From NCBI GenBank assembly GCA_024709365.1, contig JANJWV010000237.1, forward strand, positions 1 to 33,231: 33,231 nt of DNA, written 5' to 3'. This DNA is from Desulfomicrobium sp. Its GTDB lineage: Bacteria > Desulfobacterota > Desulfovibrionia > Desulfovibrionales > Desulfomicrobiaceae. Positions 15,997 to 24,781 of this stretch are shown here, piece by piece (position 1 is the stretch's first letter; each line of letters starts with the position of its first letter). A program made the position numbers and the translations under genes. A model generated the notes under the pieces. The model was not told the DNA's origin and did no database searches. It saw nothing but the letters and a program-made list of their open reading frames with translations.

Positions 15997-16788
15997 ATGC
16001 ACATCGAACACGTCCTGCACCAGGGTTCCGGCGAGCGGAACGAAGATTGTCTGATCAGCGACCGGAACATATTCGGCGTCTTCGACGGGGCCACGAGCCT
16101 GAACGGGGCGTGTTTCGACGGCGGAATGAGCGGCGGCGCCCTGGCTTCGGCCATCGCGGGGCGGACGTTTCTGCGCAATGAAGGCCCACTTGGCGGACTG
16201 GCGGTGCGGGCCAACGATTCCATCCGGGAGGGCATGAAACGGTGCGGGGTCGACGTGACGCGGCGCTGCGGCCTGTGGAGCACGAGCGCGGCCGTGGTGC
16301 GGCTGACGGACGGCGGGATCGAGTGGTTCCGCACGGGCGACGCCCAGGTCGTCTTCGTCGGCGCCGATGGCGGCTTCAGGGTCGCGGCCGGCCGCGAGGA
16401 CCACGACTACCCCACCCTGAGCATGATCAGGGAGCGAGGCCGGCACCATGCCGACGTGCAGAGGCTCATCGAGACCGTGCGCCTGGGCATGAACCGGGAT
16501 TACGGCGTGCTGAACGGCGAGCGCGAAGCCGAGGGCTTCTTCCTGACGGGCCTGGAGCCTGCCGACGACGTCAAAGCCGTGCTGCTCTTCACCGACGGTC
16601 TGGACATCCCGTGCGAAGCGCCGCAGAAGCGCAAGGATTTTTCAGAACTGGTGGGCAGGCACCGCGAACTCGGTCTGCCCGGACTGCGCGACCATGTCCG
16701 CATCCTGGAGGCGGCCGACCCGGACATCGAACGCTATCCGCGTTTCAAGCGACACGACGACATGGCCGCCATCGCCATCCATTTCTAA
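15997..16788 (+). CDS. PP2C (PPM)-type serine/threonine phosphatase
   Basis: This 263-residue soluble protein carries the PPM metal-binding motifs in order: NED at 15-17, VFDGATS at 28-34, WSTSAAVVRL near 94, LLFTDGLD with Asp200, and the C-terminal RHDDMAAIAI with Asp254/Asp255. Such enzymes dephosphorylate Ser/Thr on proteins, often opposing a Hanks-type kinase or acting on anti-sigma factor antagonists. No kinase, STAS or anti-sigma gene is in the window, so its target is unknown. It has no fused sensor domain. An AGGAAAG site precedes the ATG. Its stop overlaps the convergent glycosyltransferase stop by 4 bases, leaving no room for a separate terminator. Confidence 0.85.
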   Translation: MHIEHVLHQGSGERNEDCLISDRNIFGVFDGATSLNGACFDGGMSGGALASAIAGRTFLRNEGPLGGLAVRANDSIREGMKRCGVDVTRRCGLWSTSAAVVRLTDGGIEWFRTGDAQVVFVGADGGFRVAAGREDHDYPTLSMIRERGRHHADVQRLIETVRLGMNRDYGVLNGEREAEGFFLTGLEPADDVKAVLLFTDGLDIPCEAPQKRKDFSELVGRHRELGLPGLRDHVRILEAADPDIERYPRFKRHDDMAAIAIHF

Positions 16789-18020
16789 GCCTTTTCCTGA
16801 AGGTTCCGCGCCGATTCATACACCCCCTCGACCCGGGCGAAGATGCCCCGCCAGCCGAAAGGCTCCGTGACCCTGCGGACATAGTCCCTGTCCGGCTCAA
16901 CGCCGCCCGTCACATCCGCGACGGCGTCCCGCAGCGCCTGCGACAGCCGCAGCTCAAGCAGCGGCTCGTCTGCCTTGAACGGTCTGTCCACGGTCTCCAG
17001 GGGCGGCAGCTCCACCATGCGCACCATGGGCGGCGGCGAGTCGCCGAACAGCTCCCGGGAGCCGGGCAGGTCCGTGGTCACGATCCGGCAGCCGCAGGCC
17101 ATGGCCTCCAGCAGGACCAGCGGCAGACCCTCGAAGAACGAGGGCAGAACGAAAATATCGGACTCTCGCATCAACGCACCCAGCTCCCGGTGGGACAGGA
17201 CCCCGTGGACCGTGACCCGGTCGCCGTGCTCGGCGGCCAGCCGCAGGCACAGGTCCCGCTCCGTGCCGCTGCCTCCCCCCACCAGATGCAGATGCCAGTT
17301 CCCTTCGACCCGCCGCAGGCTGCGCAGCAGCCAGGGCACGCCCTTGGAGGAGTCGAGCTTGCCCGCGTAGAGCAGCCGGACCGTGCCGGTATCCGCCGGA
17401 TCGTCACCGGAGAAGAAGCACAGTTCGTTGTAGCCGCCGCTGACGACGTCCACCCTGTCCGGGTCGACATCCAGCAGATCCACGATTTCCCGCTTCTGCT
17501 GTCCGAAGAGGGCGATGATGCGGTCGATGCGTCGCAGCGCCTCCCGCAGGGAACGTCCAAGATCCGGGCAAAGCCGGTGCTGCCGCAGGCACGACCCGTG
17601 GCAGGTGGTCACCAGGGGGATGTGCGGCGCGGCCTCGCGGGTTTCGGCCGTGACCATCCAGAGGTGGTTGCTGTGGATGACGTCCGGCCTGAAGTCGGAC
17701 ACGGCGGATGCGACGACCCTGCGGAAGGCCGCCCTGTACTCGACGAGCTGCAGCCGGGTCAGGGATGAGCAGACCGTGCTCGGGTACGGCATGACGTCGC
17801 TCATGCCCATGACCGGGAAATCGAGGTCGTGGCCGTCGAAGCGGACCAGCCTGCAGCGAGCCGGCTCGATCAGGTCCGGGGGCATGGAAAACCCGGCCGA
17901 CACCCCGGCCACGAGAAAGGGCTCGTGCCCCCTGGCGCGGCCCTGCAGGATCATCTCCTGGACGTATTTCCCGCTGCCCGTGAAGTCCGGCTTCTGGCTG
18001 AGGATGTGGAGGATTCTCAT
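16785..18020 (-). CDS. GT4 family glycosyltransferase
   Basis: This 411-residue GT-B glycosyltransferase begins with MRILHILSQK and a glycine-rich GSGKYVQEM loop (15-23) typical of GT4 enzymes. It has DVIHSNHLWMV near 113-123, LLYAGKLDSSKG near 216-226 (start of the nucleotide-sugar domain) and the E-x7-E signature FFEGLPLVLLEAM with Glu297 and Glu305. The donor and acceptor sugars cannot be told. No membrane segment is seen. Its start lies 3 bases after the histidine kinase stop, so it is the third gene of the regulator-kinase operon. That location links it to the divergent envelope-modification operon. The ribosome site is weak (GGA), consistent with coupled translation. Confidence 0.88.
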   Translation of the reverse strand: MRILHILSQKPDFTGSGKYVQEMILQGRARGHEPFLVAGVSAGFSMPPDLIEPARCRLVRFDGHDLDFPVMGMSDVMPYPSTVCSSLTRLQLVEYRAAFRRVVASAVSDFRPDVIHSNHLWMVTAETREAAPHIPLVTTCHGSCLRQHRLCPDLGRSLREALRRIDRIIALFGQQKREIVDLLDVDPDRVDVVSGGYNELCFFSGDDPADTGTVRLLYAGKLDSSKGVPWLLRSLRRVEGNWHLHLVGGGSGTERDLCLRLAAEHGDRVTVHGVLSHRELGALMRESDIFVLPSFFEGLPLVLLEAMACGCRIVTTDLPGSRELFGDSPPPMVRMVELPPLETVDRPFKADEPLLELRLSQALRDAVADVTGGVEPDRDYVRRVTEPFGWRGIFARVEGVYESARNLQEKA

Positions 18021-18023
18021 GGG

Positions 18024-19331
18024 CTACGTCCAACGTTCCCTATGGGTCGCAGGTTGATCCTCAGCTGTCCGGGCAGCTCCGAAGGCAATCCTGAAACACG
18101 TTCCCGTCCCCAGATCGCTCTTCGCCGCAATTTCCCAGCCGCTGTGCTCGCAGATGCGCTTCACCAGCGACAGTCCGAGCCCCAGCCCTTCGCCCCTGGC
18201 TTCCGACCCGCGTACGAAAGGCAGGAAGATGCGGTCCTGCTCCTTTTCGGGAATCCCCACGCCCGTGTCTTCGACCCGGAACCCGTCACGTTCCAGGACG
18301 AGGCGCACCGTGCCCTGGGCCGTGTAATGCAGCGCGTTGCGCAACAGGTTGGCCATGACCGTGCGCAGGAAGGTCGGGTTGTGACCGGCCGTGTCAGCAC
18401 CCTCATCGGTCAGTTCGAAGTCGAGTCCCTTGGCGCGGATTGCCGGCCCCCACAATTCGGCCTGTTCCCGCGCGACCTCGGCCAGCGTGGCCGACTCCGC
18501 GGTTTCGGCCGGGCCCGACCGCGCCAGCAGCAGGAATGTCCGGACCAGATCGTTCATGTCCGTCGCGGCCCGGGCGATGCGTTCGACCTGCTCGCGCTGG
18601 CCGTCCTGCAGCGGGTTTTCGAGCAGAAGCTCGCACGATGTGGAGATGACCATGAGCGGCGTGCGCAGCTCGTGGCTGACGTCGCTGGTGAAGAGGCGCT
18701 CGCGTTCGATGGACCGGCGGAGCTGCCCGAGGGTCTTGTCGAAGGCGGCCGCCAGATGTCCGATCTCGTCGTTCGCATAGGACGGGGCCAGGGGGGCCGT
18801 GCGGGTGTCGAGCTGGTCGGGGTGGCGGACCTGTCCGGCGAGGCGGGCCACCGGAGCCATGACCTGCCGGGCCATGACCACGCCAAGGCCCCAGGCGAGG
18901 ACGATGCACAGCAGGAAGCCCGCCACGACCACCGAGAAGAGGATCTCCTCCCTGTCCTCGAACTCCCGCTGGTCCTGCAGGAGCATGTACCGCGCGCCGT
19001 TGGCCTCCAGAACGAAGACGTAGGCCGCCTCGTCCTCCTCCTCGATCTCCGTGAAGCCCTCGGGGAAATCCGCGAAGCGTTCGGGAATCGGGTGGTCGGC
19101 CGAGTTGGAGGCGAAGAAGCGGGTCCGGGCGTCGAGCCGCGGCTCCCTGCCGGCCCTGATATCCTCGTGGAGGACCATGTTCAGCTTGCCGCGCAGTTCC
19201 TTCGTGATGAGCTGGTCTTCGACGAAATGGACGACGGCCACGATCCCCAGGGAAAAGGAGCCGCTGACGACCATGGTCATGAGCACGAAGGCGATGACGA
19301 TGCGCCGGGAAAAGGGCAGCCTAGAGGTCAT
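18024..19331 (-). CDS. Membrane sensor histidine kinase
   Basis: This is a 435-residue kinase with a first transmembrane segment (about 10-35), a periplasmic loop of about 95 residues, a second transmembrane segment (131-153) and a HAMP linker. HisKA has VSHELRTP with phospho-accepting His220. The HATPase domain has LLRNALHY (N box), DTGVGIPEKEQDRIF (G1 and F boxes) and GLGLGLS (G2). The periplasmic loop contains a strongly acidic patch (EIEEEDE, 95-101), which recalls the metal-sensing acidic motifs of PmrB/PhoQ-type kinases; this is only an analogy. The ATG at 19331 overlaps the response-regulator stop by 11 bases, so the pair is coupled. Confidence 0.93.
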   Translation of the reverse strand: MTSRLPFSRRIVIAFVLMTMVVSGSFSLGIVAVVHFVEDQLITKELRGKLNMVLHEDIRAGREPRLDARTRFFASNSADHPIPERFADFPEGFTEIEEEDEAAYVFVLEANGARYMLLQDQREFEDREEILFSVVVAGFLLCIVLAWGLGVVMARQVMAPVARLAGQVRHPDQLDTRTAPLAPSYANDEIGHLAAAFDKTLGQLRRSIERERLFTSDVSHELRTPLMVISTSCELLLENPLQDGQREQVERIARAATDMNDLVRTFLLLARSGPAETAESATLAEVAREQAELWGPAIRAKGLDFELTDEGADTAGHNPTFLRTVMANLLRNALHYTAQGTVRLVLERDGFRVEDTGVGIPEKEQDRIFLPFVRGSEARGEGLGLGLSLVKRICEHSGWEIAAKSDLGTGTCFRIAFGAARTAEDQPATHRERWT

Positions 19332-20004
19332 CGGCCGCCTCCGCCAGACGGTACCCGATGCCGTGCACCGTGTGCAGCAGCGGCGAGTCGAAGGGCTTGT
19401 CCACGATCTGGCGCAGTTGGTGGATGTGGCTGCGCAGGCTGTCGCTGTCCGGGCAGTCGTCGCCCCAGAGCTCGCGCTCCAGCTCCTCGCGGCGGACCAC
19501 GGCCGGGCTTTTGCGCATCAGTATCTCCAGCAGCTTCAGCCCGAAGGGATGCGGCTTGAGCGTTCTCCCCGAGCGCCGCACCTGCAGGGTCTCGACATCG
19601 AAGGAAAGGTCCCCGACCCGCAATTCATGACTTCGCCCTCCCCTGCTCCTGCGCAGCACGGCCTGGATGCGCGCGTGGAGTTCGGACAGGGCGAAGGGCT
19701 TGACGAGATAGTCGTCGGCGCCGGTCCCGAACCCGCGGATGCGGTCATCCAGCGTGTCGCGGGCGGTGAGCATGATGACCGGGACGTCGAGGCGGGCATC
19801 CTCGCGCAGCCGCCTGCAGATCTGAAAGCCGTCGATGCCGGGCAGCATGACGTCAAGGACGATGAGGTCGTAGGTCTGGGTCACGGCGAGGTGCAGGCCC
19901 CCGAGCCCGTCCTGGGCGCAGTCGACGGTGTATCCCTTGAGCTGGAGGTAATCGAGCACGTTGGCGAGGATGTCGGGGTTGTCTTCAACGATCAGGATGC
20001 GCAT
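19321..20004 (-). CDS. OmpR/PhoB-family response regulator
   Basis: This 227-residue DNA-binding regulator is the partner of the downstream kinase. The receiver domain (1-117) has acidic residues Glu7/Asp8, phospho-accepting Asp51 in LDVMLPG, Thr79 in MLTARD and Lys101 in LVKPF. The C-terminal winged helix (about 128-222) has the family pattern FDVETLQVRRSGRTLKPHP, LLEILMR, REELERELWG and the recognition region SLRSHIHQLRQIVDKP, ending VHGIGYRL. It resembles QseB/PmrA-type regulators. It is divergent from the envelope-modification operon across a 103-base gap that carries direct repeats suited to this regulator class, so it probably controls both directions. Confidence 0.93.
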   Translation of the reverse strand: MRILIVEDNPDILANVLDYLQLKGYTVDCAQDGLGGLHLAVTQTYDLIVLDVMLPGIDGFQICRRLREDARLDVPVIMLTARDTLDDRIRGFGTGADDYLVKPFALSELHARIQAVLRRSRGGRSHELRVGDLSFDVETLQVRRSGRTLKPHPFGLKLLEILMRKSPAVVRREELERELWGDDCPDSDSLRSHIHQLRQIVDKPFDSPLLHTVHGIGYRLAEAADDL

Positions 20005-20026
20005 GGGGGCGGGCCTTGGATTGGGG

Positions 20027-20066
20027 TTTCACGAATTTTTCACGGCATCACGACATTCGGCTCACG
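20027..20066. promoter_or_regulatory. Direct repeats in the divergent promoter region, probable response-regulator sites
   Basis: TTTCACG occurs at 20027-20033 and again at 20038-20044, an exact 11-base period. TCACG recurs at 20062-20066, 22 bases beyond the second copy, with one off-phase copy at 20048-20052. Tandem half-sites at 11-base spacing are the usual target of OmpR/PhoB-family dimers. The array lies 23 to 62 bases from the regulator start and 42 to 81 bases from the start of the divergent gene. Confidence 0.5.
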
Positions 20067-20107
20067 ACCGGGCGGGTAGCACGGGGCAACACCATGGAGG
20101 AATGCAC

Positions 20108-22105
20108 ATGTACCTTGCACGATATGCCCAGGTTCGCTTTTTGACCATCATCCTGGGCGCCTGGCTGACCGTTTTTTCTCTGACACGCCTCGTCTTGCTG
20201 GCAAGTCACCTGAATGATGTCAATACCGGCGTGCTCGGCACGCTGGCCATCTTCGGCCTCGGCCTGGTCCATGACCTGAGTTTCCTCAGCTATGCGGCGT
20301 TGCCCATGGCCCTGCATTTCGCCCTGTGCCCGGCTTCGGTCTGGGGAACCGGGTGGCATCGGGGTCTGCTGCGCGGCCTGATGGGCCTCACCCTTTTCGT
20401 CATGCTCTTCACGGCCGTCTCGGAATGGCTGTTCTGGGACGAGTTCGGCGTGCGCTTCAACTTCATCGCCGTCGACTACCTGGTCTATTCGAACGAAGTC
20501 ATCAACAACATCCTGGAATCGTACCCCGTCTATCCCCTTCTGGCCCTACTGGTGGTGATCTCCACGGGCGCTGTCGTCCTGTCGGGCAGGGTGATCGACC
20601 AGACTCTGACCGCGCCCCTCCTGCAGCGGCGCGGACGCGGGCTGCTGCTCGCGGCGGCAGTCGGGGCATGCCTGTTCGTCACCGCCGTCATGGGGCAGGA
20701 CTTCGGCGGCGGCAATACCGTGCAGCGCGAACTTGCGGGCAACGGTCCTTTCCAGTTCTTCGCGGCGTTTCGCAACAACGAACTCGACTACCCCCAACTC
20801 TACGCCACGCTGTCCGATGAGGAGTCCGGGGCCCTGCTTCGCCGGGAGGTGGCCGAACCCGGCTCCCGCTTCGTCAGCTCCGATCCCCAGGACATCCGCC
20901 GCGAAATCGACAATCCGGGGGCCTTCCGGCGCCTCAATGTCGTCCTCGTCACGATCGAGAGTTTGAGCGCGAAATATCTCGGAAGTTTCGGCGATACGCG
21001 CAACCTGACCCCGAATCTGGACCGGCTGAAGCCCGAGAGCCTCTTCTTCAGCAACTTCTTCGCGACGGGCACGCGCACGGATCGGGGCCTTGAGGCCATC
21101 ACCCTGTCCGTGCCCCCGACCCCCGGACGGTCCATCGTCAAGCGCCTGGGCCGGGAAACCGGGTACGCGAGCCTCGGCCGGCAGTTGGAGGCCCGTGGCT
21201 ACGACAGCGCCTTCCTGTACGGCGGACGCGGCTACTTCGACAACATGAACGCCTTCTTCGGCGGCAACGGGTACCGCATCATCGACCAGACGAGCGTCCC
21301 CGAGGAGGAGATCACCTTCAAGAACGCCTGGGGCATGTGCGACGAGGATCTCTACGCACAGGCCCTGCGGCAGGCGGACATCGACCACGCCGTGGGCAAG
21401 CCGTTTTTTTTCCAGCTCATGACCACGTCGAACCACCGGCCCTACACCTACCCCGAGGGACGCATCGACATTCCGTCGGGTTACGGGCGGGAGGGCGCCG
21501 TCAAGTACTCGGACTTCGCCATCGGCGAATTCCTGAAAGAAGCGCGTCGACACCCCTGGTTCGGGTCCACGGTTTTCGTCTTTGTCGCGGACCACACGGC
21601 GAACAGCGCCGGCAAGGAAGACCTGCCCGTGGAGAAGTACCGTATCCCCCTCTTCATTTTCGCGCCCGGAATCATCGAATCGCGCGAAGTGACGACGCTG
21701 GCCAGCCAGATCGACCTGGCCCCGACCCTGCTCGGCCTGCTGAACCTCGACTACACCTCGACCTTCTTCGGCCGGGACATCCTGCGTGAGGACCCGGCCA
21801 AAGGACGCGCGCTCATCGGCAACTACCAGCATCTGGGGCTCTTCGACGGGCGCAACCTCGCCATCCTGAGTCCGAAAAAGGGGATGCGCCGCCATGACGA
21901 CGCCCTGGGCCTGAGCGACGAGTCGGCCGGGAGCGCCCAGGACCCGCTCCTGCGCAGGGACATCGCCTATTTCCAGTGCGCGAGCCACATGTTCCAGCAT
22001 GGCCTGTTGCGCTGGTCCCCCGACGCCTTGTCGAAGGCGGACGACGGAGGAGCGTCGCCATCCGGCGCCGCCACGTTCCCGAACCGGACGCGCAGGGAGG
22101 GATGA
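20108..22105 (+). CDS. LtaS/OpgB-like membrane phosphotransferase (sulfatase fold)
   Basis: This 665-residue protein has about five transmembrane segments in the first 195 residues followed by a periplasmic sulfatase-fold domain (about 275-590). It keeps the LTA-synthase/phosphoglycerol-transferase active-site pattern: Glu284 in VTIES, a nucleophile Thr324 in TGTRTDRG, LMTTSNHRPY (437-446) and Asp495-His496 in VADHTANS. Such enzymes move phosphoglycerol or a similar phospho-group to glycans or lipids; in Gram-negative cells OpgB-like and EptA-like relatives modify periplasmic glucans or lipid A. The substrate here is unknown. I chose the second of two close ATGs (20108) because GGAGG is 7 bases before it and only 1 base before the first. 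It heads a five-gene operon. Confidence 0.87.
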   Translation: MYLARYAQVRFLTIILGAWLTVFSLTRLVLLASHLNDVNTGVLGTLAIFGLGLVHDLSFLSYAALPMALHFALCPASVWGTGWHRGLLRGLMGLTLFVMLFTAVSEWLFWDEFGVRFNFIAVDYLVYSNEVINNILESYPVYPLLALLVVISTGAVVLSGRVIDQTLTAPLLQRRGRGLLLAAAVGACLFVTAVMGQDFGGGNTVQRELAGNGPFQFFAAFRNNELDYPQLYATLSDEESGALLRREVAEPGSRFVSSDPQDIRREIDNPGAFRRLNVVLVTIESLSAKYLGSFGDTRNLTPNLDRLKPESLFFSNFFATGTRTDRGLEAITLSVPPTPGRSIVKRLGRETGYASLGRQLEARGYDSAFLYGGRGYFDNMNAFFGGNGYRIIDQTSVPEEEITFKNAWGMCDEDLYAQALRQADIDHAVGKPFFFQLMTTSNHRPYTYPEGRIDIPSGYGREGAVKYSDFAIGEFLKEARRHPWFGSTVFVFVADHTANSAGKEDLPVEKYRIPLFIFAPGIIESREVTTLASQIDLAPTLLGLLNLDYTSTFFGRDILREDPAKGRALIGNYQHLGLFDGRNLAILSPKKGMRRHDDALGLSDESAGSAQDPLLRRDIAYFQCASHMFQHGLLRWSPDALSKADDGGASPSGAATFPNRTRREG

Positions 22106-23721
22106 TGCTCGCAGGACGCACCCGTCTGATCCGTTTGACGGGAGGCCTGATCGGCCTGGCTATCCTGCTGTACGCCACGGTGTTCGCCCACCGCGACGTG
22201 CTCGGGGTGGATATCATGGAGTCCCGAAATCTCATCACTGCCCGGGAAATGATCGAGACGGGACGGTGGTTTCAGCCCACGCTGCACGGGGAGCCGCGCC
22301 TGGCCAAGCCTCCGCTGCCGACATGGCTGACCGCCGCGGCCATGCTGGCCGGCAGCGACGGGCAGGACACGAACCTGTCCGTGAACCGCTTGCCCTCCGC
22401 CCTGGCCGCCCTGCTGCTCGCCGTTTCGCTCTTCGGGCTGACCCGCCACTGGACCGGGAGCACGGCCGCAGCAGCATGGGCAACGGCCTTCCTTGCCACG
22501 AGCTACATGTTCGTGTTCATGGCCAGGCGCAACAGCTGGGACATCTATTGTCACGCCTTCATGCTGGCCGCCCTGTGGGGCGTGGCGGTGATTGTCGACT
22601 CCTCCGTCCCCGGAAGAAAATTGGCCGTCGGGACGGGGCTGCTGCTCGGTCTTTCCGGACTGAGCAAGGGACCGGTCAGCTACTACGCCCTGCTGCTGCC
22701 TTTCGCCGTGGCCCTCCTTTCGACGGGCGGCTGGAAAGGGGGCCGGGCCCACGGGAAGGAATTGGGACTGGCTCTTGGGATCGGCATCGCGCTGTCATCC
22801 GTCTGGTTCGCCACCGCCTGGCTGGCCATGCCGCATGACTTCTCCCGCATGGTGTCCACGGAGCAGTCGGCTTGGCTCGTGGAACACACCAAGCCGTTCT
22901 GGTTCTACCTGCAGTTTCCGCTGATGACGGGGATATGGGCCCTGCTTGCGTGCGCCGCGCTCTGGCCTGGGCATGCGCGCCCGCTGGTCCAAGCGCTGCT
23001 GCCGTACTGGCGTCCGGTGATGTGGAGCGCAGGCTGCATCCTGCTGCTCATGATCATCCCGGAAAAGAAGGACCGCTATCTGCTGCCCGTTCTCATCCCT
23101 CTTTGCCAACTCATGGGCGTGTACGTGACGGGCTTGCTGCGCGACCCGGAAAAGGGCGGACGCTTCGGGAGGCTGCTTGTTGCGGCGAATTCCATGGTTT
23201 TCGGGCTCGCGTGCATCGGCATCCCGGTCGCCCTGTCCTGGCTGTGGGCCCGATTTCCCGCCCTGGACGGTCTGGAACTTGGCGGGATCGCGGCGACGTC
23301 GCTGCTGGCCGCTGCGCTTCTGTACCGCACCTGGCGCTTCCAGCGCCTGCCGGAGCTGTTCGTGGCCAAACTCACGATTCTCGGGCTCTGCTGTCTGGCC
23401 TTGCCGGCCGTTCTCCAGCCTTCCGCCGGGAACATGTCCGTTCCTCTTGAGGAAATCCGGTCATTTACTGTCGATGGGCCGGTGTTGGGCGACGGTTCCC
23501 TCAAGTTTCAGGATTCCTGGGTCATCGGCCGCAAACCGTTGGACCAGGCTGCGTATTCCGACATGGAACTGCCTGAAAAGGTTTATTTCGTTTCCCGCAA
23601 GGACAATCCGGTTCTGCCGGACAAGGTGCGCGGATATGAGCCTGGGGCGCGCATGGATGTATACGACCTGTCCGGCAAGAAGTTGTCATTCATCGCCCTC
23701 AATCATCAAGGCAAGCAATGA
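22105..23721 (+). CDS. ArnT-like (PMT_2 / GT83 type) membrane glycosyltransferase
   Basis: This 538-residue integral membrane protein has roughly 11-12 hydrophobic segments. The first periplasmic loop carries the family signature: VDIMESRNLITAREMIETG followed by FQPTLHG and AKPPLPTW, equivalent to the DE-R-A-E-M and KPPL pattern of ArnT. SKGPVSYYALLLP and EKKDRYLLPVLIPL are further family positions. ArnT-type enzymes transfer a sugar from undecaprenyl phosphate to lipid A or another envelope acceptor. The downstream GT2 enzyme probably makes the lipid-linked donor. The TGATG junction with the preceding gene gives a one-base overlap, and GGGAGG lies 4 bases before this ATG; the ATG 3 bases earlier is too close to that site. 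Confidence 0.87.
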   Translation: MLAGRTRLIRLTGGLIGLAILLYATVFAHRDVLGVDIMESRNLITAREMIETGRWFQPTLHGEPRLAKPPLPTWLTAAAMLAGSDGQDTNLSVNRLPSALAALLLAVSLFGLTRHWTGSTAAAAWATAFLATSYMFVFMARRNSWDIYCHAFMLAALWGVAVIVDSSVPGRKLAVGTGLLLGLSGLSKGPVSYYALLLPFAVALLSTGGWKGGRAHGKELGLALGIGIALSSVWFATAWLAMPHDFSRMVSTEQSAWLVEHTKPFWFYLQFPLMTGIWALLACAALWPGHARPLVQALLPYWRPVMWSAGCILLLMIIPEKKDRYLLPVLIPLCQLMGVYVTGLLRDPEKGGRFGRLLVAANSMVFGLACIGIPVALSWLWARFPALDGLELGGIAATSLLAAALLYRTWRFQRLPELFVAKLTILGLCCLALPAVLQPSAGNMSVPLEEIRSFTVDGPVLGDGSLKFQDSWVIGRKPLDQAAYSDMELPEKVYFVSRKDNPVLPDKVRGYEPGARMDVYDLSGKKLSFIALNHQGKQ

Positions 23722-23722
23722 C

Positions 23723-24781
23723 ATGAGCTCGACAAACACTTCAAATGCAACCCGGGGAAGTCTGAAAGCAGCATGGGCGCGATGTGCATTGTGGGCGCTA
23801 GGCAGTCTCTATGTCCTTGCGGCCGGACTCCAGATCTATTCCTGTGTCGTGACACGCGACGCCCTCCAGTCTGAATTGCCTAAAAATTTCGGCAACTTCG
23901 AGAGTGTACGTGCGTCTTTGGCCGCATCCGATGCGAACAAGCCGTTCACTTTCGCCGTTGTGGGCGACCCGCGCAGTTCTGCCACTTTCGAGGCTCTGGC
24001 CGAAGATATCAACAAGGCGCAGCCGGCGTTTGTCGTCATTCTCGGGGACTGGGTAAATGACGGCACCATGAATCAGCATGCATATTTCAAACGGAAAGCG
24101 CCTGATTACGGTTTGTCGTGTCCTGTTTTTTTCACTCCGGGCAATCATGACGTCGATCCGGTAGATTATCCATTGACTTCGCTCGAACGGGATTACGGCC
24201 CGCGAAATTTTTCATTTGTTTACGATGACAACATCTTCATTTTCATCAGTCATCTTGATAAGCGATTTTCCAATCGAGAATCATTGAATTATCTTCGATC
24301 CATTGATAGTAAAACACTTTCTGCATACCGTAACCGTTTTGTCTTCATGCACATTCCGCCATGGGTTTCCCCGGACATGAAAGAGCGACATACCGCAGAT
24401 GAAAATGAGCTCATGCAGATTTTTGAAGACCTGAAAATAGATTACGTCGTGGCCGCTGACTTTCACGGCTACAATCGGACACGTCTTCGTGGGGTGGAAT
24501 ATGTCGTGACTGGTGGTGGAGGAGGACGTCTGCACGACGCTCAATGGCCACAATTTCATCATGCAATAGCTATGACTGTTGGACAAGACATGATATCAGA
24601 ACGTATTTTACCTTCATCATCTCGTTTTTCCATTAAAAAATGGATAGACATGAACTCGATTGTTTATTTCGGCCCTTTTTTGAATGATCACAATTTTGTT
24701 GTTATAGTTACAAATTTAGTGTTTTTATTGTTATTTTTCACATTTATAAAATCTTCATGCAAATCAAAAGGTGTTCAATGA
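23723..24781 (+). CDS. Membrane-anchored calcineurin-like metallophosphoesterase
   Basis: This 352-residue protein has a hydrophobic segment at each end (about 15-40 and 325-343) around a metallophosphoesterase domain. Metal motifs are in order: GDPR (81-84), GDW (108-110), GNHD (140-143), MH (209-210) and DFHGYN (246-251). Two positions differ from the common pattern: Arg84 stands where His or Gln is usual, and Asp246 replaces the first His of the GHxH motif, so activity or metal choice may be altered. It sits 1 base after the ArnT-like gene and overlaps the GT2 gene in an ATGA. A role in dephosphorylating a lipid-linked or surface intermediate is inferred. Base composition turns strongly AT-rich from about its middle. 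Confidence 0.83.
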   Translation: MSSTNTSNATRGSLKAAWARCALWALGSLYVLAAGLQIYSCVVTRDALQSELPKNFGNFESVRASLAASDANKPFTFAVVGDPRSSATFEALAEDINKAQPAFVVILGDWVNDGTMNQHAYFKRKAPDYGLSCPVFFTPGNHDVDPVDYPLTSLERDYGPRNFSFVYDDNIFIFISHLDKRFSNRESLNYLRSIDSKTLSAYRNRFVFMHIPPWVSPDMKERHTADENELMQIFEDLKIDYVVAADFHGYNRTRLRGVEYVVTGGGGGRLHDAQWPQFHHAIAMTVGQDMISERILPSSSRFSIKKWIDMNSIVYFGPFLNDHNFVVIVTNLVFLLLFFTFIKSSCKSKGVQ

